DNA from: Myxococcales bacterium | GTDB lineage: Bacteria; Myxococcota; Polyangia; Nannocystales; Nannocystaceae | Reading direction: 5' to 3' | Assembly: GCA_016793465.1 (NCBI GenBank) | Contig: JAEUJW010000030.1 | Coordinates: 9,092 to 73,091, forward strand | Length of the DNA: 64,000 nt | In this document: positions 52,455 through 60,300 of the stretch, piece after piece | Layout: the number at the start of each line of letters is the position of its first letter | Position numbering within the stretch: the first letter of the stretch is position 1 | Translations under genes and position numbers: made by a program | Notes under the pieces: model-generated | The model's database searches: none | The model's input: the letters and a program-made list of their open reading frames with translations, nothing else | Told to the model about the DNA's origin: nothing

Positions 52455-52470
52455 TGGCATCGCCCTTGCT
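52455..52470 (+). promoter_or_regulatory. Sigma54 (RpoN) promoter of the GNAT-AdoMetDC cluster
   Basis: TGGCAT (52455-52460), five bases, TTGCT (52466-52470): the invariant GG and GC are 10 bases apart, as in the -24/-12 consensus TGGCACG-N4-TTGCW. Transcription would begin near 52481. An upstream ATG at 52471 therefore cannot be the translation start. Confidence 0.75.
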
Positions 52471-52504
52471 ATGACCTCGGACGGACGGACCAGGAGAGTG
52501 CACC

Positions 52505-52576
52505 ATGTCGAGACCTTCGCGCTTCGCGGCGACGACCCCACGCGCCACCCACGACGCCCCGTCCGGGGGCGCATGA
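52505..52576 (+). CDS. Short leader ORF (23 codons) coupled to the first GNAT gene
   Basis: ATG at 52505 has AGGAG 8 bases upstream, the best ribosome binding site of the region, and lies about 25 bases after the predicted sigma54 start site. It encodes 23 residues beginning MSRPSRFAATTPR and ending APSGGA, basic and Ser/Thr-rich. Its TGA overlaps the ATG of the GNAT gene (ATGA), so ribosomes can pass from one to the other. It may be a coupling leader, a regulatory peptide or, more speculatively, a modified peptide precursor. It is too short for most gene callers. Confidence 0.5.
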   Translation: MSRPSRFAATTPRATHDAPSGGA

Positions 52577-53484
52577 GCGTCGGCATGGACGACCCGATGA
52601 GCTGCGTTCGTGTCGATCTCGCTGCGGACGCGGCGGACCGCCATGCCGCCCACGAGCTCATCGCGGCGTACTTCGGCCAGCGCGGTCAGCTCGAGGATCG
52701 AGAGGTGCTGCGCCGGCTGGCGCGGTCGCCGTGGCGGCTCGCGGGGGTCGAATGCTGCTACCGGGCCCTGCTCGCGCGCGACGGCGACGGCGGGCGGCTC
52801 GGGGCCGTGGACGCGTTCGTCGCCGTCTGCCGCGCGCGCCGGCTGGCCGTGTGTGTGGGGTCGAACATGCATGTCCTGCCCGCGGCGCGCGGACGCGGGG
52901 TCGGCGCGCGCATCGACGAAGCGCTGGACGAGCTGCTGGTCGCCGCGGCCGCCGCGGCCGGACTGGGGCCGGCGCCGCGGCTCTTCGTCGTCGGCGACGT
53001 GCAGCCGATCGACATCGACGACGCTGACACCTGGCGACGACAGCTGTTGTGGAGCCGACGCGGATATCGGGTGATCCCGTACGCCGCGTTCCCGCTGACA
53101 CACGTAGGCCTGGTCGAACAGGGCGGCGGGGAGGCCGTCCCGCTGCCCGCGGTCGTGGTGATGCGAGGTGTCGGGTCAGCGCGTCGCGTCGCGCACGTCC
53201 GCCGCGACGACCTCATGGCCCTGGCGGACGTGATGGCGGCGATCGCGTCGGCGCTGGTCGACGGCGAGCACGGGCGAGATCACGTCGAACACGTGCGACG
53301 AGCGATCGCCGCCTATCCGCACGATCCGATCGCGCTGCGTCCGCTACCGGGTGAGCTGCACACGGGGCAGACCTTGACGCGGATGATCGGCGACGCCGCG
53401 TTCGCGGCGGACGGAGGTGCGCCGCTGTCGGCGCGCGAGCGGGCATGGGTCGACGCCTGGATAGCGAGAGGAGGACCGCCGTGA
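52573..53484 (+). CDS. GNAT-like acyltransferase, first of a paralogous pair
   Basis: 303 residues. The ATG at 52573 is chosen because it overlaps the leader ORF stop and lies after the sigma54 start site. The N-terminal two thirds have a GNAT-like fold: a strand CVGSNMHVLPAARGRGVGAR with the acetyl-CoA loop (RGRGVG), a helix DEALDELLVAAAAAAG, and the block LWSRRGYRVIPYAAFPLTHV. About 100 extra C-terminal residues (HVRRDDLMALADVMAAIASA; LRPLPGELHTGQTL) are shared with the second GNAT of the cluster at 54781. Substrate unknown; the neighbours suggest a polyamine or aminopropylated product. Confidence 0.7.
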   Translation: MSVGMDDPMSCVRVDLAADAADRHAAHELIAAYFGQRGQLEDREVLRRLARSPWRLAGVECCYRALLARDGDGGRLGAVDAFVAVCRARRLAVCVGSNMHVLPAARGRGVGARIDEALDELLVAAAAAAGLGPAPRLFVVGDVQPIDIDDADTWRRQLLWSRRGYRVIPYAAFPLTHVGLVEQGGGEAVPLPAVVVMRGVGSARRVAHVRRDDLMALADVMAAIASALVDGEHGRDHVEHVRRAIAAYPHDPIALRPLPGELHTGQTLTRMIGDAAFAADGGAPLSARERAWVDAWIARGGPP

Positions 53485-53870
53485 ACACCTCGGGGAATCA
53501 TCTACTCGCGGAGTACTGGGAGTGCGGGGCCGTGCTCGATGACGTCGAGTACATCGAGGTCGTGCTGCGCCGCGCGGCGGCCGTGGCCGGCGCGCGGGTG
53601 CTGCGGGCGTGGTTCCACCGCTTCAGCCCCCAGGGGGTGTCGGGCGTGCTGGTCATCCAGGAGTCCCACCTGTCGATCCACACCTGGCCCGAGCGGAGCT
53701 ACGCGGCGGTCGACCTCTATACATGCGGAGACGCCGACGTGCGCGCGGCGCAGAGGTACCTCGCAGAGGCGCTGGGCTCGACGCGCAGCCCGTTCGTGGT
53801 CCTGGCGCGGGGCGAGGGCGGGCCGCCGCACGCGCGCGGCGGGGCGGTCGAACCGAAGGAGCAGTCATGA
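53481..53870 (+). CDS. speH: S-adenosylmethionine decarboxylase proenzyme (prokaryotic type)
   Basis: A 129-residue pyruvoyl enzyme that makes decarboxylated AdoMet, the aminopropyl donor. The self-cleavage site is ES in QESHLSIHTWPE (Glu61/Ser62), with the catalytic His67 and Cys82 (DLYTCGD) in place. The GTG start has AGGAGG about 6 bases upstream and overlaps the previous stop as GTGA. Family length is normal. With the next gene it supplies a complete aminopropylation unit inside the sigma54-driven cluster. Confidence 0.92.
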   Translation: MNTSGNHLLAEYWECGAVLDDVEYIEVVLRRAAAVAGARVLRAWFHRFSPQGVSGVLVIQESHLSIHTWPERSYAAVDLYTCGDADVRAAQRYLAEALGSTRSPFVVLARGEGGPPHARGGAVEPKEQS

Positions 53871-54784
53871 GCGAGATGGGGTTGTGGACCGAGCATACGG
53901 CGGAAGGGGAGCGGCGCCTCCATGTCACGCGCCTGGTGGCGCGCGCGACGACGGCGTACTCGCAGGTCGAGATCATCGACACGCCGGCGTACGGCCGGCT
54001 GCTCGCGCTCGACGGCCACGTACAATCCGCCGCGTCGGACGAGGCGGTCTATCACGAGGCGCTGGTGGCCCCGGCGTTCGTGCTGGCCGCCCGCTCGCCG
54101 CGCCAGGTGGCCATCCTCGGCGGGGGGGAGGGTGCCACGCTGCGGGAGGTGCTGGGGTTCGTTTCGGTCGAGCGCTGCGTGATGATCGACATCGACGCGG
54201 CGCTGGTCGAGTTGTGCCGCGAGCACATGCCGGGTTGGTCGATGGGGGCGTTCGAGGACCCCCGGACGGAGCTGCGCGTGGGGGACGCTCGCGCGTGGCT
54301 CGAGGGCGCCGGCGCCGAGCGCTTCGACCTCATCATCGGCGATCTGCCGGACCCCGAGGCCGGTTGCCCGCTGCAGGAGCTGTACTCGCGGCAGTGCTTC
54401 ACGCGGGTCCGGGAGCGGCTCGCACCCGGAGGCCTGTTCGTGACCCAGGCGGGGGGTATGCTCGCCACGGCCCCCGACGGGTTGGCCGCGTCGCAGGTGG
54501 TGGCGACGGCGCGCGCGGTGTTCGGGGAGCACGTCGACATCTACGCCCGGCATGTGCCGAGCTTCCGCGATCTCTCGTACAGCGTGATCGCGGGCCTGGA
54601 GCCCCTGCCGGCGCTGTCCGCGGCGGACATCGACGCCCGTCTCAAGGCCCGTCGCGAACCGCGCCGACCGACCCGGAGCTACGACGGTGAGACCCATCGC
54701 CACATGTTCGCGGCGCCGGCCGAGCTGCGGGCGGCGCTGGCCCGAGACGCGCGGGTGATCTCCGACCGTGAGGCCGATCGATGA
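53867..54784 (+). CDS. Spermidine synthase-like aminopropyltransferase
   Basis: A 305-residue aminopropyltransferase of the SpeE fold. The AdoMet-site motif is LGGGEGATLREVL, followed by IDIDAALVELCREHMP and GDARAWLEG. The catalytic loop reads LIIGDLPDPEAGCPLQELYS, different from the usual D-x-DP-GPA of spermidine synthases, so the acceptor may differ from putrescine. RHVPSFRDLSYSVIAGL matches the C-terminal strand. ATG overlaps the speH stop (ATGA), and the next GNAT overlaps its stop. A C-terminal helical extension ends DREADR. Confidence 0.85.
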   Translation: MSEMGLWTEHTAEGERRLHVTRLVARATTAYSQVEIIDTPAYGRLLALDGHVQSAASDEAVYHEALVAPAFVLAARSPRQVAILGGGEGATLREVLGFVSVERCVMIDIDAALVELCREHMPGWSMGAFEDPRTELRVGDARAWLEGAGAERFDLIIGDLPDPEAGCPLQELYSRQCFTRVRERLAPGGLFVTQAGGMLATAPDGLAASQVVATARAVFGEHVDIYARHVPSFRDLSYSVIAGLEPLPALSAADIDARLKARREPRRPTRSYDGETHRHMFAAPAELRAALARDARVISDREADR

Positions 54785-55713
54785 CGGCCCGGGACACGTT
54801 CTCGCCGGTCGAGCTCGTCGATCCGCGGGCGCGGGCGGCCGCCGAGCGGGTGACCCTCGAGCGCGTCGGCGACCAGGGGTTCGACGCGGCGTACGACCTG
54901 CTGGAGGGCTACTTCGGGCCGCGCAACGAGCTCGAGGCCCGGGGGCCGCTGCGTTCGGCGCTGGCGGCCCCGTGGCGGCATCGGTCTATCGTGTGTCGGT
55001 ATCACGTCGTCGTCGCGCGTGACCGTCGCGGCGAGGTCCTCGGGGTCGGGGACATGTTCTGCTCCGTCGACCACGAGCGGCGCCTCGGCGTGCTCCGCTA
55101 CTCGAACTTCCTGGTGCTGCCGGCGGCCCGTGGCAGCGGGGTCGCGTCGCTGCTCGACGAGGGCAGCGAGGCGCTGCTGCGGGCCTCGCTGCTGAGCGAG
55201 GGTCTCGCGCCGGAGACGCCGTCGCTGGTGACCAGCGACATCGAGCCGATCGACCCGACGGACCTCGAGACCTGGCACCGGCTGCGCCTGTGGAGCCGGC
55301 GCGGCTATCGGGCGGTGCCGTACACGGCTTATCCGCTGCGCTTCCTCGGTCCGGCGGATCCACGCGACCCGACGCGCCAGACCACGCTGGCGACGACCTT
55401 CGCGGTGGTGCGGGCGCCGGCGTGGCGGCCGCAGATGCGCGTCATCCGGCGCGCCGAGCTGCTGGCGCTGGTCGACGCCGACGAGGCGTCCGACCTGGCT
55501 CTGTTCGCCGCGGATGAGGTGTACGCCTCCGCGGCGCGCACGCGCGCGGCGATCGTCGCGGCGGCGGACCCTGTCGAGCTGCTGCCGCTGCCGGGGGAGG
55601 CACGCACCTTGAGCGCGCTCGTGCCGTTGCTGAGCCGCCAGGCGTCAGGCGGCGGTGCGGGCGACTCGGCGAGCGAGCTCGCGGCGCTGCTCGCCCGTCA
55701 CGGGTGGGGCTGA
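54781..55713 (+). CDS. GNAT-like acyltransferase, second of a paralogous pair
   Basis: 310 residues, homologous over its length to the GNAT at 52573: YFGPRNELEARGPLRSAL matches YFGQRGQLEDREVLRRLA, and LWSRRGYRAVPYTAYPLRFL matches LWSRRGYRVIPYAAFPL. The acetyl-CoA loop is LVLPAARGSGVASLLDEG. A C-terminal domain (MRVIRRAELLALVDADEASD; LLPLPGEARTLSALV) is shared too. The ATG overlaps the aminopropyltransferase stop. Two related but distinct GNATs flanking the aminopropylation genes suggest two acylation steps on one product, or self-protection (inference). Confidence 0.72.
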   Translation: MTARDTFSPVELVDPRARAAAERVTLERVGDQGFDAAYDLLEGYFGPRNELEARGPLRSALAAPWRHRSIVCRYHVVVARDRRGEVLGVGDMFCSVDHERRLGVLRYSNFLVLPAARGSGVASLLDEGSEALLRASLLSEGLAPETPSLVTSDIEPIDPTDLETWHRLRLWSRRGYRAVPYTAYPLRFLGPADPRDPTRQTTLATTFAVVRAPAWRPQMRVIRRAELLALVDADEASDLALFAADEVYASAARTRAAIVAAADPVELLPLPGEARTLSALVPLLSRQASGGGAGDSASELAALLARHGWG

Positions 55714-55823
55714 TGTCGCGACGATCGGCGTCCAGGCGACGGTCTGGTCGATCCGGTCGTCTCTGTCCGTGGATGCATCGGCCAGGTCGTGGCACGCCCG
55801 GGCGACGTACCTCGACGACCGCG

Positions 55824-57260
55824 TCAGTCGATGTGGTGCTTCTTCAGCAGGCGCTTCAGCTGGTCGCGGTTGCGCAGGTTGAGCTCGCGCCAGGCCCGGT
55901 CGCGTACGCCGCCGCAGCGGGCCAGCGTCGCCGCGATGTGCTCGCGCGACAGGTCCTTCGGGTCCACCAGGCCCGGGGCCGGGGCGGCCGGCGTGATCAG
56001 CTCGGCAGGCGCGTCGATCACGGCCCCGGGGCTCGCCCCGATGGCGCGCCACAGCAGCTCGCCCAGCTCGCGGGTCTGGGTCTTGTAGGCTCGCCGGGTC
56101 AGGGCGTAGATCAGCCGGGCGCTGACGCGGGGCTCGCCGTGCTCGACGAACCGCTCGACCCGCTCGGGGCTGCTCGCCGCGAACCCGCGGACCAGGTGAC
56201 GCACGAGCAGCGCGACGTCCTCGGGGCGCCGCTCGAGGCCGGGGACCCGCAGGCGGTGCGGGAAGCGGGCGAGGAGGTCGTGCTTCAGCTCGTCGGGGTC
56301 GCGGTTGGTCGCGGCCAGCACGCGGACCTGCGTCATGCGGGTCCGCGCCTCGCCGAGGCGCTGGTACTCGCCGCTGTCCATCACGCGCAGCAGCCGGGCC
56401 TGCAAGGCGTGCGAGAGCTCGCCGATCTCGTCGAGGAACAGCGACGACCCGTCGGCCTCGCCGAGCAGCCCGGGCCGGTCGGGCGTGCCGGGGTTGGGGT
56501 AGTTCTTCAGGTTGCCGAACAGCTCGGCGTCGATCAGGCCCTCGGGGATCGTCGCGGCGTTGCGGGCGATCATCGGGCGCGCGGCTCGCTCCGAGCACGC
56601 GTGGATCGCCCGCACGGCGAGCTCCTTGCCGGCCCCGCTCGGACCCTCGACGAGGACGTGCCCGGCGACGGTGCCGAGGAACACGAGCTTGTGCCGCAGG
56701 TCCCACGCCGCCGGCGACTCGCCGACGACGCCGAACGGGTCCGCGGCGGCGTACGCGAACGGGTGGGCCCACGGCTCGCCGCGGGGCCATGTCATCGGGC
56801 GCTCGCTCACGAGGAGGAGGAACCGGTCGACGACCTCGATCAGATCGCCCGGGCGGACGCTCGCGCCGCCGACCGAGCGACCGTTGACCCGCAGCTCGCC
56901 GCGGCCGATCGCCTCGACCTCGAGCTCGTCCGCCGCCGCGGTCCGCAGCCGCAGCTGCCAGCGCGACACGCGGCCGGCCTCGAACGCTCCGCGCTCCTCC
57001 GCGCCGAACGGACGCAGCCGCTGCAGCGTCAGCGGCAGCGCGCCGTCCGTCCCCGGCTCGGTCGCCCGCCCGAGCGTGAAGCAGGACCCGCGGCGCGCGG
57101 GCGGCACGACGATGACCTCGCCGACCCGCTCGGGCTCGTCCGCCGACCACACCAGCGCGAGCGCGAGCGCGGACGGAGCGGGAGCGTCGCTCGGACCGTC
57201 GTGGCGCTCCCTCGTGCCGTCGAGGGTCGACTCATGAGGTTTGCGCCGCCCGTGGTGCAT
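55824..57260 (-). CDS. FHA-domain sigma54-activator-like ATPase without GAFTGA loop
   Basis: 478 residues. An N-terminal FHA domain (FTLGRATEPGTDGALPL; GELRVNGRSVGGASVRPGDLIEV) is followed by the AAA+ core: Walker A VLVEGPSGAGKELA, Walker B SLFLDEIGEL and sensor LAATNRDPDEL. The C-terminal Fis-like HTH is REHIAATLARCGGVRDRAWR. The GAFTGA sigma54-contact loop is replaced by NYPNPGTPDRPG. FHA binds phosphothreonine, so a Ser/Thr kinase, perhaps the one encoded next door, could control it. It faces the sigma54-driven cluster tail-to-tail. A TACCCT box lies 9 bases before the ATG. Whether it can act on sigma54 is doubtful. Confidence 0.82.
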   Translation of the reverse strand: MHHGRRKPHESTLDGTRERHDGPSDAPAPSALALALVWSADEPERVGEVIVVPPARRGSCFTLGRATEPGTDGALPLTLQRLRPFGAEERGAFEAGRVSRWQLRLRTAAADELEVEAIGRGELRVNGRSVGGASVRPGDLIEVVDRFLLLVSERPMTWPRGEPWAHPFAYAAADPFGVVGESPAAWDLRHKLVFLGTVAGHVLVEGPSGAGKELAVRAIHACSERAARPMIARNAATIPEGLIDAELFGNLKNYPNPGTPDRPGLLGEADGSSLFLDEIGELSHALQARLLRVMDSGEYQRLGEARTRMTQVRVLAATNRDPDELKHDLLARFPHRLRVPGLERRPEDVALLVRHLVRGFAASSPERVERFVEHGEPRVSARLIYALTRRAYKTQTRELGELLWRAIGASPGAVIDAPAELITPAAPAPGLVDPKDLSREHIAATLARCGGVRDRAWRELNLRNRDQLKRLLKKHHID

Positions 57261-57269
57261 CGTGCGGCG

Positions 57270-57275
57270 AGGGTA
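57270..57275 (-). promoter_or_regulatory. -10-like box TACCCT for the FHA activator gene
   Basis: TACCCT on the minus strand ends 9 bases before the ATG at 57260. Weak evidence on its own. Confidence 0.3.
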
Positions 57276-57398
57276 TTTCAGGTCGCCAGAGTTCCGCCAG
57301 TGCGGCCGCGTACGCGCCTGCGACCGCCCAGGGACACACGGTCATCACCGCCAGCGACGAGCCGGGCGCGCGACGACCGCCGGGCCGCTTCCACGGGT

Positions 57399-60300
57399 TC
57401 AACGACCGCTCGCGGGGCCGCCCGGTGCGCTGTCGCCGTCCGGGCCGGACAGGGCGGAGAGCCGCGGGTCGCGGCGCAGCTGGTCGTGGATGACCTCTGG
57501 CGCGGGTGCACTGGCGAGGGCGGCGTCGACGTGCGCGCGCGCGCGGCCCGGGTCCGCCTCGGCGAGCAACCGGGCCAGCGCGAGGTGCACGCGGGTGCGC
57601 AGGTCGTCGGCGCCAGCGAGCTCCGTGAGGGCGGCCTCCAGGTCTCGTCGGGCTGACAGCGGCTCGTCGAGCTCGACGAGCAGCATGCCCCGCGCGTGCC
57701 GCAGCTCGCCGAGGGCCGCCCGCTCGGCCGGCGTGGCGGGCGAGAGCGCCGCGATCCCGGCCAGCTGGCGGAGCAGGGGCAGGTGGACCGAAGGGTCGTC
57801 GGCGTGGTGACGCGCGAGCGTCGTCCAGGCGCGCGCGAGCAGCGGGAGGAACCGGTCGCCGAGGGCCGCCTGCGCGCCCCACAGGAGGCCCGGGCGGACG
57901 CGCAGGAGGTGGAGGAGGTCGTCGTCGGGCAAGGCGGCCAGGACCTCTTCGCCGGCCGTCGGTTCGCGGAGGTCGTCTCGGGCGAGCAGATCGATGAGGG
58001 CGCCGCGGAGCGACGACGCTTCGGCGCGGGCGAGCGCGGCCTTCGCCGCCAGCGGCTCGCCGTCGACGAGCGCGAGGGCCGCGAGGTCCTCGGCGGTCGT
58101 GGCGGGGCGAGGGTCGAGGCGGGCGCCGCGGAGCGAGATCCGGCGCAGGTCGGCGGCGACCAGGTGCGGCGAGCCGTCGGGGTGGACGAAGCTGCCGATG
58201 GCCAGGTCGAGCGGGCCCGGGGCCGGGCGGGCGCCGACGGCGAATTCGTGGCGCCCGCGGAGCTCCTCGTTCTCGGCCGTGCACTCGACCACGCCGCGGT
58301 CCGGGAAGTAGGTGAGGCGCAGCACGGCGCGGCTCGCGACGTCCGCGGTGTCGACCGACCGCGCGGTGATGCTCCGCTCGTGACGATGGCCGATCGGGGT
58401 GCACGAGAACTTGTGGTGCCGCTGCGCGCGCGTGCGGTGCCCGCCCCCGCCGACGCTGACCCCGAGCAGCAGCGCGCCGTCGGCGTCGAACAGCCCGACG
58501 CCGAGGCTGGTGTCGTACTCGATGTGCCGCGCGTCGAGCTCGACCTCGAGGTGCAGGGGCCCGCCGTCCCAGACGACCGGCAGCGACGCCAGGCGTCGCA
58601 GCGCCCCGGTCGACTCGACCCGCAGCGCGTCGCCCCCGGGCAGGCGCCGCAGCGCCGCCGGCCGCTCGATCCGCCAGACAGGCGCCAGCGGGCCGTCGAA
58701 GCCCAGGGTGACCGTCAGCGCGGGGTCGAGCAGCGGCCCGAGCCGGGCCAGCGCGTCCTCGCCGAGCCGGGCCTCCGGGCCGCCGACCTCGACCAGCGCC
58801 CGCGCCGCGTCGGCGGCCTCGGCGTGGCGGCCGAGCGCGCTGAGGGTCGTCACCCGACGAGCGAACGCCCCCGCGGCCAGCTCGGGCGCCGTCAGCCCCG
58901 CGACGCTCAGCGCGAGCGCGGCGGGCAGGTCGCCGGCCGCCGCGAACAGGGCGGACGCGTGGTCACGCAGGCGCCGCTGGGCGTCGGGGTCATCGACGAA
59001 CTCGGCGGCGTCGCGCAGGAGCGCGGCGCCAGCCCCGGGCACGCCGATCGCCGCGAGCTCGTCGGCCCGGGACCAGCGCGCGCGCAGGACCTCGTCGCCC
59101 AGCGGCGGCGGCGGGGTCGGCGTGGACGTCGGCTCCGCCAGCACGGGGCTCGGCGCGTCGCCCACGCCGAGCGCGATGACCTGGAGCGTCTCGCTGTCGG
59201 CGACGAGCAGCTCGCGCGAGGGGTCGTCGTCGAGTTGCCCCGCGTCGAGCACGAGCGTGTCGCCGAGGACCAGCGCAGACAGCGACCCGTCGGGGGCCTG
59301 CCGCGCGACGAGGGTGTGGATCGTGGTGCCGCCGACGAACGGCAGGGTCAGCTCGTCGCGTCCGTCGCCGTCGAGGTCCGCCGCCGCGAGGGTGTAGCCG
59401 TACCCGCCGACGCGGCGGTCGGGATGCGGCATGAAGGCCCGCTCGACCAGCGCGTCGCCGGTCCACCCGAACAGGTACACGCCGGGCGGCGCGCCGAGGT
59501 GGGGGGGCTCGGGGAACACGTCCAAGTTCGGGCCGGTGCCGTCCTTGGCCGCGGCGACCACCAGCTCGCCGTCCGGGCGGCGGATGAGCGCCAGCGCCGC
59601 GAAGCGGCCGAGCGGGTGCCGCGCGACCAGGGTCAGTCGACCCTCCTCGTCGGCCCTGAAGACCCGCAGGTCGTAGGCGCGGTGCGGGCCGAAGGCCGCG
59701 ACCACCTCCTGCGCGCCGTCGCCGTCGAGGTCCGCGGCGACGACGCTCTCGAGGTCAGACCCGGCGCGCTCGCTGGCGGGGTGAGCGACGCGGATCGAGC
59801 CGTCGGCGAGGTCGAGGACGCGGAAGCCCCGCTCCGGGAGCGCGAAGCGGAACACCAGCTCGTCCTGGCCGTCGCCGTCGAGGTCGAGCGCCCGGCGGGC
59901 CTGGGCGTCGTGCTGCGCGTGGAAGCCGAGGAGCGGGTGCTCCGGGGCGCGCAGGTCATGGACCGAGACGACCTCGCCGCGGCGCGCCATCACCCAGGGC
60001 GCGCCCGGCGTCATGAAGAGCGCGGCGTCGGGCCGCCAGTGTCGCAGCGGGCGCAAGGCGGCGTCGAGCAGCGTGACCTCGCGGTGCCCCGCCGTGAACA
60101 CCGCGACCGCCGCATCGCCGCCCGGGGGAAGGATCACCGCCTCGTCGCCGACCGCCGGGAGCGCTCGACCTCGGGACAGTGCGGCCAGCACCGGTGTGAA
60201 CTCGCCGAGCGCGGGCGGCGCTTGTGCGTCCGAGATCAGGCGCAGCGCGCCGGCGAGGTCGCGGCGGCGCAGCGCCGCCGTCACCAGGAAGGCCCGCAGG

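Noticed and set aside
52471..52572. N-terminal extension of the first GNAT starting at ATG 52471
   Set aside because: The ATG lies before the predicted sigma54 transcription start and has no ribosome binding site. The downstream ATG at 52573 overlaps a well-initiated leader ORF.
52505..55713. Full microcin C-type biosynthetic cluster
   Set aside because: No MccB-like adenylating (ThiF) enzyme or exporter is visible, and the short peptide does not resemble MccA. Kept only as a loose analogy.
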